Assembly (NCBI GenBank): GCA_019242475.1
Contig: JAFAVK010000066.1
Span: 28,367 to 92,366, forward strand
DNA: 64,000 nucleotides
From: Acidobacteriota bacterium
GTDB lineage: Bacteria; Acidobacteriota; Blastocatellia; Pyrinomonadales; Pyrinomonadaceae
Direction of reading: 5' to 3'
Program-made: the position numbers and the translations under genes
In this document: piece by piece, positions 49,698 through 58,627 of the stretch
Numbering within the stretch: the stretch's first letter is position 1
Layout of the letters: each line of letters starts with the position of its first letter
The notes under the pieces: generated by a model
What the model was told of the DNA's origin: nothing
What the model saw: only the letters and a program-made list of their open reading frames with translations
The model's database searches: none

Positions 49698-52600
49698 TTA
49701 CTGTCTCCCGAGCATCCCGAAGAGCGTCTGCGCGGCGGAGGCGGCGCGGCGGCGCATCCACGCGAAGGGCGCGGCGGCGCGCGCCCACGCGCGCGAGAAG
49801 ATGCGGCTCTGCGCCACGTCGTCGAAGAGCGAGTAGAAGACGGGCACGGCGAGCAGCGTCAGCAGCAGACACAGGCTCTGGCCGCCGACGACCAGCACGC
49901 CGATGGAGCGGTTCGTGCCCGCGCCCGGCCCCGTCGAGAGCGTCAGGGGCAGCATGCCCGCGACGAGCGCGACGGTAGTCATCAGGATGGGGCGCAGGCG
50001 GTCGCGGTTCGCCTGGATGATCGCTTCGAGTCGCTCCATGCCGTGCGAGCGCAGCTCGTTCGTGTGGTCGATCTGGAGGATCGCGTTCTTCTTCACCACG
50101 CCGAACAGCAGCAGCAGCCCGAGGCCCGAGAAGATGTTCACCGTCTGCCCCGTCAGGAGCAGGCTGAGGATGCCGAAAGGTATCGCCAGCGGCAGCGTCA
50201 GGAGAATCGTGACGGGGTGGATGAACGACTCGAACTGCGCCGCCAGGATCACGTACATGAAGACGAACGAGAGCACGAACGCCATCATGAAGTAGTAGCC
50301 CGCGCGGCCCAGCTCCTTCGAGCGACCGGCGAGGCCCGTCGTGTAGGCGGGGTCGACGTTCAGCTCTTTGACGATCTGGTTCATCTGGTCGATGACCGCG
50401 GCCTGAGAGCCGCCGGGCTTGACGTTCGCCAGCAGCGTCACCTGCCGCTGCCGGTTCAGGCGGTCGATGGCCGAGGGGCCGGTCGCCTCCTCGACCGTCA
50501 CGAGGTTCGAGAGGTTCGTCCAGCCGGCCTTCGTGGACTGCACGAACAGGTTCTCCAGGGACTGCGGGCTGGTGCGCGCCTCGCCGACGGCGCGGACGCG
50601 CACGTCGTACTGATCCGTGCCCGCGTTGAAGGTGCCGGCCTCCTGCCCCGCGACGAGCACGTTCAGAGTCTGCGCGATGTCGCCCACCTTGACGCCCATG
50701 TCGGCCGCCCGCGCGCGGTCGATGTGGACGCGCACCTCGGGCTTGCCGACGATGAGCGTCGAGTCCACGTCCACCACGTCGGGGATGGTCTTCATCTTCT
50801 CCTGCAAGACCTGCGAGTAGCCGATGAGCTTCTGGAGGTCTGGGCCGCCGATGACGTACATGATGTCGGCGTTGCGGAAGCCGCCGCCCGAGATGGCCGC
50901 CACCTGCTGGACGCTCGTGCGCAGCTCCTTCGGGTAGCGACCCAAAACTTCGCGCGCGTCGCGCATCAGGTCGTCCTGCGTCTCCCGGCGCTCGTGGATG
51001 TCGGCGAGCTTGACGTAGATGGAGGCCGAGTTGACGACCTGCTGCTGCCCGCCGCCGATGGTGACGAGCGTGTCGGTGACGCCCGGAAGCTTGCGGATGT
51101 CGGCGGCGATCCTCTCGACGAGCGCGGAGGTGGCCGCGAGCGTCGAGCCTTCGGAGGCGCGCACGCTGACCTCGAACTGCGACTGGTCGTCCACGGGCAG
51201 GAAGTTCTTGCCGACGAACTTGAAGAGCGGGACGATGCTCAGGACGACCAGCACGCACATGAGCACGACGGCCCAGCGGTGCGCCATCGACCATTCGAGC
51301 ATCCACGTGTACGTGCGGTCGATGGGCCTGTACCAGCGCGACTCCTTCGAAGAGTGCGGCGCTTTGACCTCGTGCCGGCGCGGGCTGGCAGCCTCTTCCG
51401 AAGGCGGAGCGTCGGTCGCCTCCTGCGCGGCCGTCTCGTACGCGGAGGCCAGAGCGCCCGGCTCACCCGCGACGACCTTCGACTCGTCCGCGAGCGCGGA
51501 CGAAGCGTCGCCCTCGGACGGCGGGACGGCGGTGCCCGGCCCCTCGGCCGGCGCCTCGCGCTTAATCAGGCGCGCCGCGAGCATCGGCGTTAAGGTGAAC
51601 GAGACGAGCAGGGAGACCGCGATGGCGAACGAAGAGGTGAACCCGAACGAGGACATGAAGCGGCCGACGATACCGCCCATGAAGCCCACGGGGAGGAAGA
51701 CCGCGAGCAGCGAGAGCGTCGTCGCCATGACGGCGAGGCCGATCTCCTTCGTGCCCTCGATGGCCGCCTGGAACGCGCCGTAGCCCTTCTCCTCGACGAA
51801 GCGGAAGATGTTCTCGAGGACGACGATGGCGTCGTCGATCACGATGCCGACCATCAGCGTCAGCGCCAGCATCGTGATCTGGTTCAAGGTGAAGCCCATC
51901 GCCGCCATCAGCGCGAAGGTGGCGACGATGGAGGTCGGGATGGCGATGGCCGCGATGAACGTCGAGCGCAGGTTCCAGAGGAAGAGGAAGACGACGAGCG
52001 CCGCGAGCAGGCCGCCTTCGACGAGGTGCGTCTCGATGGACTTGAGCGCCGCCTTGATGAAGACCGACTGGTCGCCGACGATCTGCGTCCGCACGCCCTT
52101 CTTCGTGAGCGAAGGCTCGAGCTCCCGCAGGCGCTCCTTCACCGCGTCGGCGACCGCGACGGTGTTCTGCCCCGACTGCTTCGAGACGACGAGCGTCACG
52201 GCGGGCTGCCCGTTGAGGCGCGCGCTCGTGCGCTGCTCCTCGGACTCGTCGGCCGTGTAGCCGATGTCGGAGACCTTGACGGCGTAGCCGCCGCGCGAGG
52301 AGATGGCGACGTTGTTGAAGTCGGCCGGGTTGACGATGCGCCCCATCGTGCGGACGGTCAGCTCGCGCGCCCCCTCGTCCACGCGCCCGCCCGGCACCTC
52401 GATGTTCTGCGCGCGCAGGGCCGCGACCACCTCGGGGACGGTGATGTTGTAGGCGCGCATCTTATCCGGGTCGACCCAGACGTGTATCTCGCGCGTGGCG
52501 CCGCCGACGATCTCGACGTTGCCGACGCCGTTCAGAGACTCGATGCGCTCCTTGATCTCCTTGTCGGCGATGTCGGTGACTTCGCGCAGAGACTTGTTGG

Positions 52601-53036
52601 CGGAGACGGCGATGCGCACGACGGGCGCGGCGTCCGTGTCGAGCTTCTGGATGATGGGGTCTTCGGCCGTGTCGGGCAGGTCGCCGCGGATGAGGCCGAC
52701 CTTGTCGCGCACCTCCTGCGCGGCCACGTCCACGTTCTTGTCGAGGAGGAACGTGATGAAGACCTGCGAGACGCCCTCGACCGAGGTCGAGCGCAGCTCG
52801 TCGATGCCGCTGATGGTGTTGACGGCGGCCTCGACCTTGTCGGTGATCTCGGTCTCGACCTCCTGAGGCCCTGCGCCCGGGTTGACGACCGTCACGGTGA
52901 TGGTCGGCAGGTCGATCTTCGGGAAGAGGTCAACGCCCAGCGTCGAGAAAGAGAAGAAGCCCACCACCGTCAGCGACAGAATCAACATCGTCGCGAAGAC
53001 GGGGCGACGCACACAAATCTCAGCTAGCTTTTGCAT
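49698..53036 (-). CDS. RND-family efflux pump inner-membrane subunit (AcrB/MexB-like)
   Basis: 1112 aa with twelve membrane helices. TM4 carries the proton-relay pair in GIVIDDAIVVLENI, and FSTLGVDLFPKIDLPTITVT and SVEGVSQVFITFLL are typical porter-domain parts. An Ala/Glu/Pro-rich, low-similarity stretch at about residues 493-565 (PSEGDASSALADESKVVAGE and onward) lies in the cytoplasmic loop between the two halves, about 60 residues longer than in AcrB. It expels drugs or lipophilic compounds with its adaptor and TolC partner. Confidence 0.95.
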   Translation of the reverse strand: MQKLAEICVRRPVFATMLILSLTVVGFFSFSTLGVDLFPKIDLPTITVTVVNPGAGPQEVETEITDKVEAAVNTISGIDELRSTSVEGVSQVFITFLLDKNVDVAAQEVRDKVGLIRGDLPDTAEDPIIQKLDTDAAPVVRIAVSANKSLREVTDIADKEIKERIESLNGVGNVEIVGGATREIHVWVDPDKMRAYNITVPEVVAALRAQNIEVPGGRVDEGARELTVRTMGRIVNPADFNNVAISSRGGYAVKVSDIGYTADESEEQRTSARLNGQPAVTLVVSKQSGQNTVAVADAVKERLRELEPSLTKKGVRTQIVGDQSVFIKAALKSIETHLVEGGLLAALVVFLFLWNLRSTFIAAIAIPTSIVATFALMAAMGFTLNQITMLALTLMVGIVIDDAIVVLENIFRFVEEKGYGAFQAAIEGTKEIGLAVMATTLSLLAVFLPVGFMGGIVGRFMSSFGFTSSFAIAVSLLVSFTLTPMLAARLIKREAPAEGPGTAVPPSEGDASSALADESKVVAGEPGALASAYETAAQEATDAPPSEEAASPRRHEVKAPHSSKESRWYRPIDRTYTWMLEWSMAHRWAVVLMCVLVVLSIVPLFKFVGKNFLPVDDQSQFEVSVRASEGSTLAATSALVERIAADIRKLPGVTDTLVTIGGGQQQVVNSASIYVKLADIHERRETQDDLMRDAREVLGRYPKELRTSVQQVAAISGGGFRNADIMYVIGGPDLQKLIGYSQVLQEKMKTIPDVVDVDSTLIVGKPEVRVHIDRARAADMGVKVGDIAQTLNVLVAGQEAGTFNAGTDQYDVRVRAVGEARTSPQSLENLFVQSTKAGWTNLSNLVTVEEATGPSAIDRLNRQRQVTLLANVKPGGSQAAVIDQMNQIVKELNVDPAYTTGLAGRSKELGRAGYYFMMAFVLSFVFMYVILAAQFESFIHPVTILLTLPLAIPFGILSLLLTGQTVNIFSGLGLLLLFGVVKKNAILQIDHTNELRSHGMERLEAIIQANRDRLRPILMTTVALVAGMLPLTLSTGPGAGTNRSIGVLVVGGQSLCLLLTLLAVPVFYSLFDDVAQSRIFSRAWARAAAPFAWMRRRAASAAQTLFGMLGRQ

Positions 53037-53065
53037 GACAGCCTTGTCCTATTGATTCACTGGTT

Positions 53066-53110
53066 CATCTGCTCATTGATTCAATGAAGGAATGAACAAA
53101 TGAGCAGATG
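53066..53110. repeat. Short inverted repeat between the MFP and RND genes
   Basis: CATCTGCTCATTGATTCA (53066-53083) pairs with TGAACAAATGAGCAGATG (53093-53110) with two mismatches. The flanks carry GATTCACTGGTTCAT and GATTCAGT, seven-base-like but weakly ordered. It sits in the 85-bp gap of the efflux operon. Confidence 0.75.
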
Positions 53111-53121
53111 ATTCAGTCCCT

Positions 53122-54399
53122 TCACTGCCTGACCGGAACGCCGTCGGCGAGCTGCTCGACGTTCGAGGTGGCGACGAGGTCGCCGGCCGCGACGTTCCCT
53201 TTAATCTCGATGAGGTCGCCGTCCTGGCGTCCCGTGGCGACGAGGCGCTCGCGGGCGACGCCGTCCTGGATGACGTAGACGCGCGCGGTCGCGGTCGTCT
53301 GGTCGGTGCGCACGGCGCGCACGGGGACGAGCACCGCCGGGTCGGACTGCGCCAGCAGGACGCGGATGGTCGCGAACTGCCCGGGCTTGAGCAGGTTCTC
53401 GCCGTTCTCGACCTCGGCCTCGACCGTGAGCGTGCGCGACTGCGCCGAGACGCTCGGGCTGACGCGCGCGACGCGGCCCGCGAAGTTGCGGTCGGGGTAC
53501 GTGCTCACCGAGACCGAGACGCTCTGGCCGGGCCGCACCGTCGCGATGGCCTGCTCGGGGATGTCGATGCGAACGCGCAGGGGGTTCGTGCGCGCGACGG
53601 TCGCGACCTTCGAGCTGGTCGAGACGAACTCGCCCACGTCGGCCGCGCGCTCGGCGACGTAGCCGCTGATGGGCGCGTAGATGGTCACGTCGCGGATGCC
53701 CTTCTGCGCCTGCTGCACCTGCACCTGCGCGGCCTGCGCGGCGGCGCGCGCCGTCTGCACGGCGGCGTAAGACTGGTTCGCCTGCGTCAGCATCGCCTGG
53801 TACTGCTCGCGCAGCTGGTCGCGCTGCGCGCGCTGCTGGTCGAAGGCCGAGCGCGAGACGTCGCCCGACTCCACCAGCTGCTCGAAGCGGCGCAGGTTCT
53901 TCTCCGCGAGGTCGTAGGCGGCCTTCGCCGCCTTGACCTCGGCCACCTGCGTCGCGTCGAAGCGCTGGCCGGGACGGAGGCCGATGCGCGCCTCGGCCTG
54001 TGTCACCGCCGAGTTGGCCTGCGCGAGCGCGGCCTGCGCCTGTTCGAGCCGCAGGCGCGCGTCGCCCGAGTCGAGCTGCGCGATGACCTGCCCCTTCTGC
54101 ACGTAAGTCCCGAGGTCGACCGAGACCGAGACGACGCGGCCGCCGACAATCGGGGCCACGTCCGTCTGCTCGTCGGCGGCGAGGCTGCCCGTCGCCTCGA
54201 CGAAGCGCGGGAGGTCACGTTGGATGGCCGGGGCGGTCGTCACGTCCACGGCCGCGGGCGCGGGCGTCGCGGCCGCCGCCTCCTGCTTCTTGTTCGCCTG
54301 CGCGCGCGAGCCGCACGCGGCGGACGCGAGGCCGAGGGCCGCGACGAGTGTGAGCGCAAGTATCGTCTGTAAATTGATGCGGGGAATCATTCCGTTCAT
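53122..54399 (-). CDS. RND efflux periplasmic adaptor (membrane fusion protein)
   Basis: 425 aa with an export signal ending LGLASAACGSR, a plausible lipobox (ASAAC) giving a lipid anchor. The HlyD-type barrel-sandwich halves (GRVVSVSVDLGTYVQKGQVI; IYAPISGYVAERAADVGEFV) flank a long coiled coil (about 105-235). The C-terminal beta-barrel reads VRPGQSVSVSVSTYPDRNFA. It bridges RND and TolC. The start overlaps the TetR stop by four bases (ATGA), so they are translationally coupled. Confidence 0.94.
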   Translation of the reverse strand: MNGMIPRINLQTILALTLVAALGLASAACGSRAQANKKQEAAAATPAPAAVDVTTAPAIQRDLPRFVEATGSLAADEQTDVAPIVGGRVVSVSVDLGTYVQKGQVIAQLDSGDARLRLEQAQAALAQANSAVTQAEARIGLRPGQRFDATQVAEVKAAKAAYDLAEKNLRRFEQLVESGDVSRSAFDQQRAQRDQLREQYQAMLTQANQSYAAVQTARAAAQAAQVQVQQAQKGIRDVTIYAPISGYVAERAADVGEFVSTSSKVATVARTNPLRVRIDIPEQAIATVRPGQSVSVSVSTYPDRNFAGRVARVSPSVSAQSRTLTVEAEVENGENLLKPGQFATIRVLLAQSDPAVLVPVRAVRTDQTTATARVYVIQDGVARERLVATGRQDGDLIEIKGNVAAGDLVATSNVEQLADGVPVRQ

Positions 54400-55211
54400 C
54401 TCTTCTTGTTCTTATCCCTGTGGTTCTTAACGTCGGCGCCGGCCTCGCGGTTGCGGGCGGGGCGCTTGCGCTTCGCGCCGACCGAGTCGGGGTCGGCCGC
54501 GATGCCGCGCAGCAGAATCTCTGCGAACTGGCGGGCGGCCTCCCCGTTGGTCACGTGGAAGATGCGGCGCGCGGGGTCTTTGTCCCAGAGCAGATTGACG
54601 AGCGAGTGGTGAATGACCGAGCCGAGGAAGACCCGCACGGCGGCGTAAGCGTCCACCTCGCGGAAGGCGCCCTCGCGCTGCCGGCAGCGGACGTAGCCGC
54701 CGAGGAACTCGTAGAGCACGCGCACGTTCCTGTCCCAGAAGACCGAGCCGAGCGAGTGATTTTCGAGGGCAATGTACATCAGCAGGCGCAGGAACTCGGG
54801 GTCTTCATCGTGGTGTTCGAGCATGTGGAGCGCGGCCGCCTGGAAGACGGCGAGGTCGTCGCCTGACTCCACCGCTTCGGCGACCACGTCGCGAATCTCG
54901 TCGATGACGTGGGGCTGCTCGGGGCGCTCGGCGACGGGGGTCGGGGCCGCGCCGCCGCAGCCCTTGTAGTCGATGATGGCCGTGTAGAGCTCTTCCTTGG
55001 TGGCGAAGTGGCGGAAGATGATCGCCTCCGAGACGCCCGCGGCCTGCGCGATCTCCTTGGTGGTGGTGCCGCGAAAACCCCGCTCCGAGAAGAGACGCAT
55101 CGCGACCTCGGCGATCTGTCGGCGGCGGTCGTCGGCGCACATGCGCGAGCCGGGAGCGGCCGTCTGGTGGGGCGGCGGCGCCGCCGGGTCGTTCTCAAAG
55201 TGTCTGGTCAT
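54396..55211 (-). CDS. TetR/AcrR-family repressor of the efflux operon
   Basis: 271 aa. The helix-turn-helix TTTKEIAQAAGVSEAIIFRH is preceded by IAEVAMRLFSERGFRG and followed by FATKEELYTAIIDY, the TetR DNA-binding domain. A helical ligand domain follows (about 90-225), and the C-terminus is basic. A perfect 16-bp palindrome lies 30 bases upstream of the start, probably its own operator. It is the first gene of the TetR-MFP-RND-TolC operon, so autorepression and drug-induced release are expected. Confidence 0.93.
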   Translation of the reverse strand: MTRHFENDPAAPPPHQTAAPGSRMCADDRRRQIAEVAMRLFSERGFRGTTTKEIAQAAGVSEAIIFRHFATKEELYTAIIDYKGCGGAAPTPVAERPEQPHVIDEIRDVVAEAVESGDDLAVFQAAALHMLEHHDEDPEFLRLLMYIALENHSLGSVFWDRNVRVLYEFLGGYVRCRQREGAFREVDAYAAVRVFLGSVIHHSLVNLLWDKDPARRIFHVTNGEAARQFAEILLRGIAADPDSVGAKRKRPARNREAGADVKNHRDKNKKR

Positions 55212-55240
55212 GCGTCGATTTGGATGCTCCGCGCCCTCAA

Positions 55241-55256
55241 AAGTAAGTACTTACTT
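55241..55256. promoter_or_regulatory. Palindromic operator of the TetR regulator
   Basis: AAGTAAGTACTTACTT is a perfect 16-bp palindrome; the flanking TTAC/GTAA extends the AAGTAAG theme. Its size and position in the operon's promoter region fit a TetR-family operator. Binding itself is inferred. Confidence 0.75.
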
Positions 55257-55280
55257 ACAAGTTTTTTCCGCCCGCGTCAA
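55252..55280 (-). promoter_or_regulatory. Candidate promoter of the efflux operon
   Basis: On the minus strand TTGACG (55275-55280) is followed after 17 bases by TAAGTA (55252-55257). The -10 box overlaps the TetR operator palindrome, the arrangement expected for direct repression. The -35 matches consensus well and the -10 only weakly. Confidence 0.5.
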
Positions 55281-55564
55281 GGCACCGAAGGGTAATTTTG
55301 CAGGTATGGTAATTTTTTCGTGATGTATTGTTCCCAGCCTTGTGCTACATTCAGCGCGTACATTTTCACAACAAAACGGAACTCTTAAGGCGCGGGGCGG
55401 GCGGGCCGTTTCCGCGGCCTTTCCCTCGCAGGAGACCGGCGGGAGCAGTCGGCACGACGTTTGCACCCGGACGGCGGGAAATGCTTTTTCCGGAAAGCGG
55501 ACTCTCGCGCGCTTTCATCTTGGCTGGATAGACTTTCGAGCGACTTTTGTGAGGAGAAAAACCT
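55281..55564. other. Gap upstream of the YqjD-like gene
   Basis: About 280 bases with no gene. An A/T-rich patch at 55290-55380 contains TGTATTGTTCCC and CTACATT boxes but no promoter with good spacing. A GAGGAG Shine-Dalgarno lies just before the ATG at 55565. Confidence 0.4.
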
Positions 55565-55990
55565 ATGTCACAGAACAGACCTGGTAGCGAAAACGACTTC
55601 GGCGGCGGCGGCAGCAGCAGCGCGGGCACCGGCTCGCAGGCGGGCGGGGGCGGCTACAGCGCCGGCACGGGCAGCAGCGGCGGCGGCCTCAGCACGACCG
55701 GCGGCGGCGCGGCCACGGGCACGGCGGCGGCCCCCTCTGCGGGCGGCATCGCCGACCGCGCGAAGCAGTACGGCCAGACGGTGGCCGACGCGGCCTCGCA
55801 GGCCAAGGACTACATCTCCGACAAGGCTTCGGTCGTGGGCGACAAGCTGCAAGACCTGCGCAACGTCGACTACGCGGAGTACGCCAACCAGGCGAAGGAC
55901 TACGCGCGGCAGAACCCCGGGCAGGCGCTGCTGGTGGCGGCCGCCGCCGGCTTCGTCATCGGCCTCCTCGTCCGCGGCGGGCGCAGATAG
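55565..55990 (+). CDS. YqjD/ElaB-like (DUF883) membrane-anchored protein with Gly/Ser-rich N-terminus
   Basis: 141 aa. Residues about 10-60 are Gly/Ser/Ala-rich (SAGTGSQAGGGGYSAGTGSS). A helix AKDYISDKASVVGDKLQDLR follows, then a C-terminal hydrophobic segment ALLVAAAAGFVIGLLVRGGR ending in arginines, as in YqjD/ElaB/DUF883 proteins that sit in the inner membrane and can bind ribosomes. The N-terminal region is probably disordered. Together with the next two genes it recalls the yqjD-yqjE unit. GAGGAG precedes the start. Confidence 0.7.
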   Translation: MSQNRPGSENDFGGGGSSSAGTGSQAGGGGYSAGTGSSGGGLSTTGGGAATGTAAAPSAGGIADRAKQYGQTVADAASQAKDYISDKASVVGDKLQDLRNVDYAEYANQAKDYARQNPGQALLVAAAAGFVIGLLVRGGRR

Positions 55991-56000
55991 TTCGGAGAGG

Positions 56001-56120
56001 AGTAGGCAGCAGGCAGTAGGCAGTAGGCAGTTGAAGACCCCTCTTCCGAGAAGCCGGGGTTAAACCTTCAACTCCCTTAACGCGGACTTACTGCCTACTG
56101 CCATCTGCCTACTGCCTACT
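56001..56120. repeat. AGTAGGC-family inverted repeat
   Basis: Left arm 56001-56036 (AGTAGGCAGCAGGCAGTAGG and onward) and right arm about 56087-56120 (ACTTACTGCCTACTGCC and onward) pair with small gaps around a 50-base loop. It lies between the YqjD-like and holin-X-like genes. Confidence 0.85.
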
Positions 56121-56136
56121 GAAAGGGGTGTAAGCG

Positions 56137-56607
56137 ATGGCCGAAGTTGAGAGAAGGCGTGTGGACTTGCCCGCGCCGGCGCAGGGTGGAGCGGAGTTGG
56201 AGAATCTACCGACGCTGTTCGGCAAGCTGGGCGACGACGTGATGCGCCTCGTCGACACGAAGCTCAGCCTGGTCAAAGTCGAGTTGAAGGAGGACGCCTC
56301 CTTCTACGCGCGCAACGGCGCCTTCACGGCCGTCGGGGCGATGGTCGCGCTCATCGGGTTCGCGCTCGTCAACGTCGCGTTCGCGTTCTTCGTCTCGACC
56401 CTGTTCGCGAACGAGGCGGCCGCGCCCGAGCGCTTCAGCCCGACGAGCTACGGCCTGGGCTTCCTGATCATGGGCGTCATCTACGTCGTCATCGGCGGCG
56501 TCATCGTCCTCGTGATGAAGAACAAGCTCGCCGCCTATAACCCGGTGCCCACGACGACCCTCGAAGAGATCAGAAAGGACAAGCAATGGCTGAAGAACGA
56601 GATTTAG
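56137..56607 (+). CDS. YqjE/Holin-X-like (PF07332-type) small membrane protein
   Basis: 156 aa. An amphipathic helix with KLGDDVMRLVDTKLSLVKVE and LKEDAS is followed by two membrane helices (FTAVGAMVALIGFALVNVAF; GLGFLIMGVIYVVIGGVIV). This is the Holin-X/YqjE pattern. Despite the holin name, members are usually not phage lysis proteins, and no lysis or phage gene is near. The function is unknown. Its end overlaps the next gene by 22 bases. Confidence 0.8.
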   Translation: MAEVERRRVDLPAPAQGGAELENLPTLFGKLGDDVMRLVDTKLSLVKVELKEDASFYARNGAFTAVGAMVALIGFALVNVAFAFFVSTLFANEAAAPERFSPTSYGLGFLIMGVIYVVIGGVIVLVMKNKLAAYNPVPTTTLEEIRKDKQWLKNEI

Positions 56608-57548
56608 CCTTGGCGCGCGCGAACGACACAGCCGATGAAGACGTTGACCAGACCAAGGCCGCGCTTCAGCGCCGGATGGAGGAGGCGCGCGAATCCATTT
56701 CTCAGACCGTCACGGAGATCAAGGACACGGTGGTGAACCAGTACCAGCAGGTGAGAGAGAACATCAGCGACACGCTCGACTGGCGCGAGCAGTACAAGCG
56801 GCACACGCTCCCCTTCACCCTGACGGCCTTCGCCGTCGGCGCCTTCGTCGGCTACACGGTGATGGGCGCCTTCAAGGGCGAGGGCGAAGAGGATTACGAA
56901 GAGGATGGCGCCTTCGACCGCATCGAGTCGGGCTTCGACCGCGGCCTCAAGGGTGGCGCGCGCTCCTACGCCTCGCAGCCCGTGCTCGGCCGCGCGGCCG
57001 CCGCGGGCGCGTACCAGCGCGTCACCGACGAGGGCGAGGACGTCGGGCCGGAGACCAGGCCCTCCTACAGCAGCGGCTACCAGGCGCCGACCGCGCCGAA
57101 GCCGCAGGCACTCACGTCTTACGCCTCTGCCGCGCCCGCGGCCCCGGAGGAGCAGGAGGAGGAGGAGCCGAAGGGGCCGGGCCTGCTGGAGCGCTTCAAG
57201 GAGACGAAGGCTTACGACCGGCTTCAGGAGGAGCTTTCGACGCTCGGCGACCGCGCGCTCGAAGAGCTTTCGAAGACGGCGCGCAACGTGGTCGTCCCGG
57301 CGCTGCTCAACAAGCTCAAGGGGCTCATCGGCCTCGACCTTTCGGGCCAGCAGGGCGGCGCGCAGCAGCAGGCGTCCGCCGGCACGCGCCGGCAGTCGGC
57401 CTACTCCGCGCCCACGGCGACGGCCGGCGGCGTCTCGGGCAGCAACCAGCCGAGCGGCGGCGCGCCGGACGCGGGCGGCACCACGAGCGCTTCCGGCACC
57501 AACGCGCGCGCGGCCACCGGCGGCACGGAAGGCTACGGCGCATCTTAA
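56586..57548 (+). CDS. YqjD/DUF3618-like membrane protein with long disordered tail
   Basis: 320 aa. Residues about 15-65 are an amphipathic/coiled segment (QRRMEEARESISQTVTEIKD), then a short membrane segment (LPFTLTAFAVGAFVGYTVMG). The rest is Glu/Pro-rich with a helical part (LLERFKETKAYDRLQEELST) and a Gly/Ser/Thr-rich tail (GVSGSNQPSGGAPDAGGTTS). It starts inside the preceding gene (22-bp overlap), so it is translationally coupled. The trio is plausibly an envelope-stress or ribosome-hibernation-like membrane unit by analogy to yqjDE. Function is not established. Confidence 0.7.
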   Translation: MAEERDLALARANDTADEDVDQTKAALQRRMEEARESISQTVTEIKDTVVNQYQQVRENISDTLDWREQYKRHTLPFTLTAFAVGAFVGYTVMGAFKGEGEEDYEEDGAFDRIESGFDRGLKGGARSYASQPVLGRAAAAGAYQRVTDEGEDVGPETRPSYSSGYQAPTAPKPQALTSYASAAPAAPEEQEEEEPKGPGLLERFKETKAYDRLQEELSTLGDRALEELSKTARNVVVPALLNKLKGLIGLDLSGQQGGAQQQASAGTRRQSAYSAPTATAGGVSGSNQPSGGAPDAGGTTSASGTNARAATGGTEGYGAS

Positions 57549-57552
57549 AAAG

Positions 57553-57610
57553 GGCGAAGGGTGAAGGATGAAGTCAAGCGGGTCTGACATTCATCCTTCA
57601 CCCTTCCGCC
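57553..57610. repeat. GGATGAA-family inverted repeat
   Basis: GGCGAAGGGTGAAGGATGAA (57553-57572) pairs with TTCATCCTTCACCCTTCCGCC-type sequence at 57590-57610 with one bulge. The units GGGTGAA and GGATGAA are again seven bases. Confidence 0.85.
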
Positions 57611-57685
57611 TTCATCATTCATCCTTTCAGAGCGGGCGGGCGGTCGCCGCGGGCGACGCGCCCGCCCGCTTTCGCTTGTGGCGCG

Positions 57686-58627
57686 ATGGCTGAGGGCGTC
57701 GAGGTCATCATCAACGCGGCGGCCGGCGGCGGCTCCGCGGACGACGAGCGGGCGCGCGCCGTCAGGGAGGCGTTCGACGCCTGCGGCGTGGGGGCGAGCG
57801 TCCGGGTCGCGCGCGAGGGCGGGGACGTGGAGCGGTTCGTGCGGCACGCGCTCTCGAACGGGGCGCGCGCGGTCGTGGCCGGCGGCGGCGACGGCACGGT
57901 CGGCTCGGTCGCGGGCGCGCTCGCGGGCACGGACAAGCCGCTCGGCGTGCTGCCGCTGGGGACGCTCAACCACTTCGCGAAAGACCTGCGCATCCCGCTC
58001 GCGCTCGAAGCGGCGGCCCGGAACATCTGCGAGGGGCGCGTGGTGCCCGTGGACGTGGGCGAGGTCAACGGGCGCGTCTTCGTCAACAACTCAAGCCTCG
58101 GACTCTACCCGCGCATCGTGCGCCGGCGCGAGAAGCTGCAGGAGCGCGACGGGAGCGGCAAGTGGTCTGCGTTCCTGCGCGCAAGCTTGGCCGTGCTGCG
58201 GCGCTACCCCTTCATGAGCGTGCGGCTCGAAGCCGACGGCAAGGAGATCGCGCGCAAGACGCCCTTCGTCTTCGTCGGCAACAACGAGTACCAGGTGGAG
58301 AATCTGCAACTCGGCGCGCGCACGTGCCTCGACGCGGGGAGGCTGAGCCTCTACGTCGCGCACCGCACGGGGCGGCTCGGCCTGCTGCGTCTGGCCCTGA
58401 GCGCGCTCTTCGGCCGCCTGCGCGAGGCGCACGACTTCGACGCGCTCTGCGCGCGCGAAATCTGGGTCGAGACGCGCCGCCCCAGGCGCATCCCCGTCGC
58501 CACCGACGGAGAGGTCACGGTGCTCACGACCCCGCTCCACTACCGCATCCGCCCCGGCGCGCTGAAGGTGATCGTGCCGGAAGAAAAGGATGAAGGCGGA
58601 GGGATGAGGGAGGGTGTTGGGTGCTAG
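57686..58627 (+). CDS. Diacylglycerol/lipid kinase-family protein
   Basis: 313 aa. The DAGK catalytic signature AVVAGGGDGTVGSVAGALAG and PLGVLPLGTLNHFAKDL (GGDGT, then PLGTxNxFA) is intact, and GEVNGRVFVNNSSLGLYPRI is the third block. It phosphorylates a lipid such as diacylglycerol, using ATP, at the inner face of the membrane. The last residues (EGVGC) are read from the left arm of a GGTGCTG hairpin, which also supplies the stop codon. The start at 57686 is an ATG after GCGCG, without an obvious Shine-Dalgarno. Confidence 0.93.
   Translation: MAEGVEVIINAAAGGGSADDERARAVREAFDACGVGASVRVAREGGDVERFVRHALSNGARAVVAGGGDGTVGSVAGALAGTDKPLGVLPLGTLNHFAKDLRIPLALEAAARNICEGRVVPVDVGEVNGRVFVNNSSLGLYPRIVRRREKLQERDGSGKWSAFLRASLAVLRRYPFMSVRLEADGKEIARKTPFVFVGNNEYQVENLQLGARTCLDAGRLSLYVAHRTGRLGLLRLALSALFGRLREAHDFDALCAREIWVETRRPRRIPVATDGEVTVLTTPLHYRIRPGALKVIVPEEKDEGGGMREGVGC

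Noticed and set aside
56137..56607. Phage lysis holin or prophage remnant
   Set aside because: The family name is misleading; no endolysin, spanin or structural gene is nearby, and the YqjD-like context explains it better.
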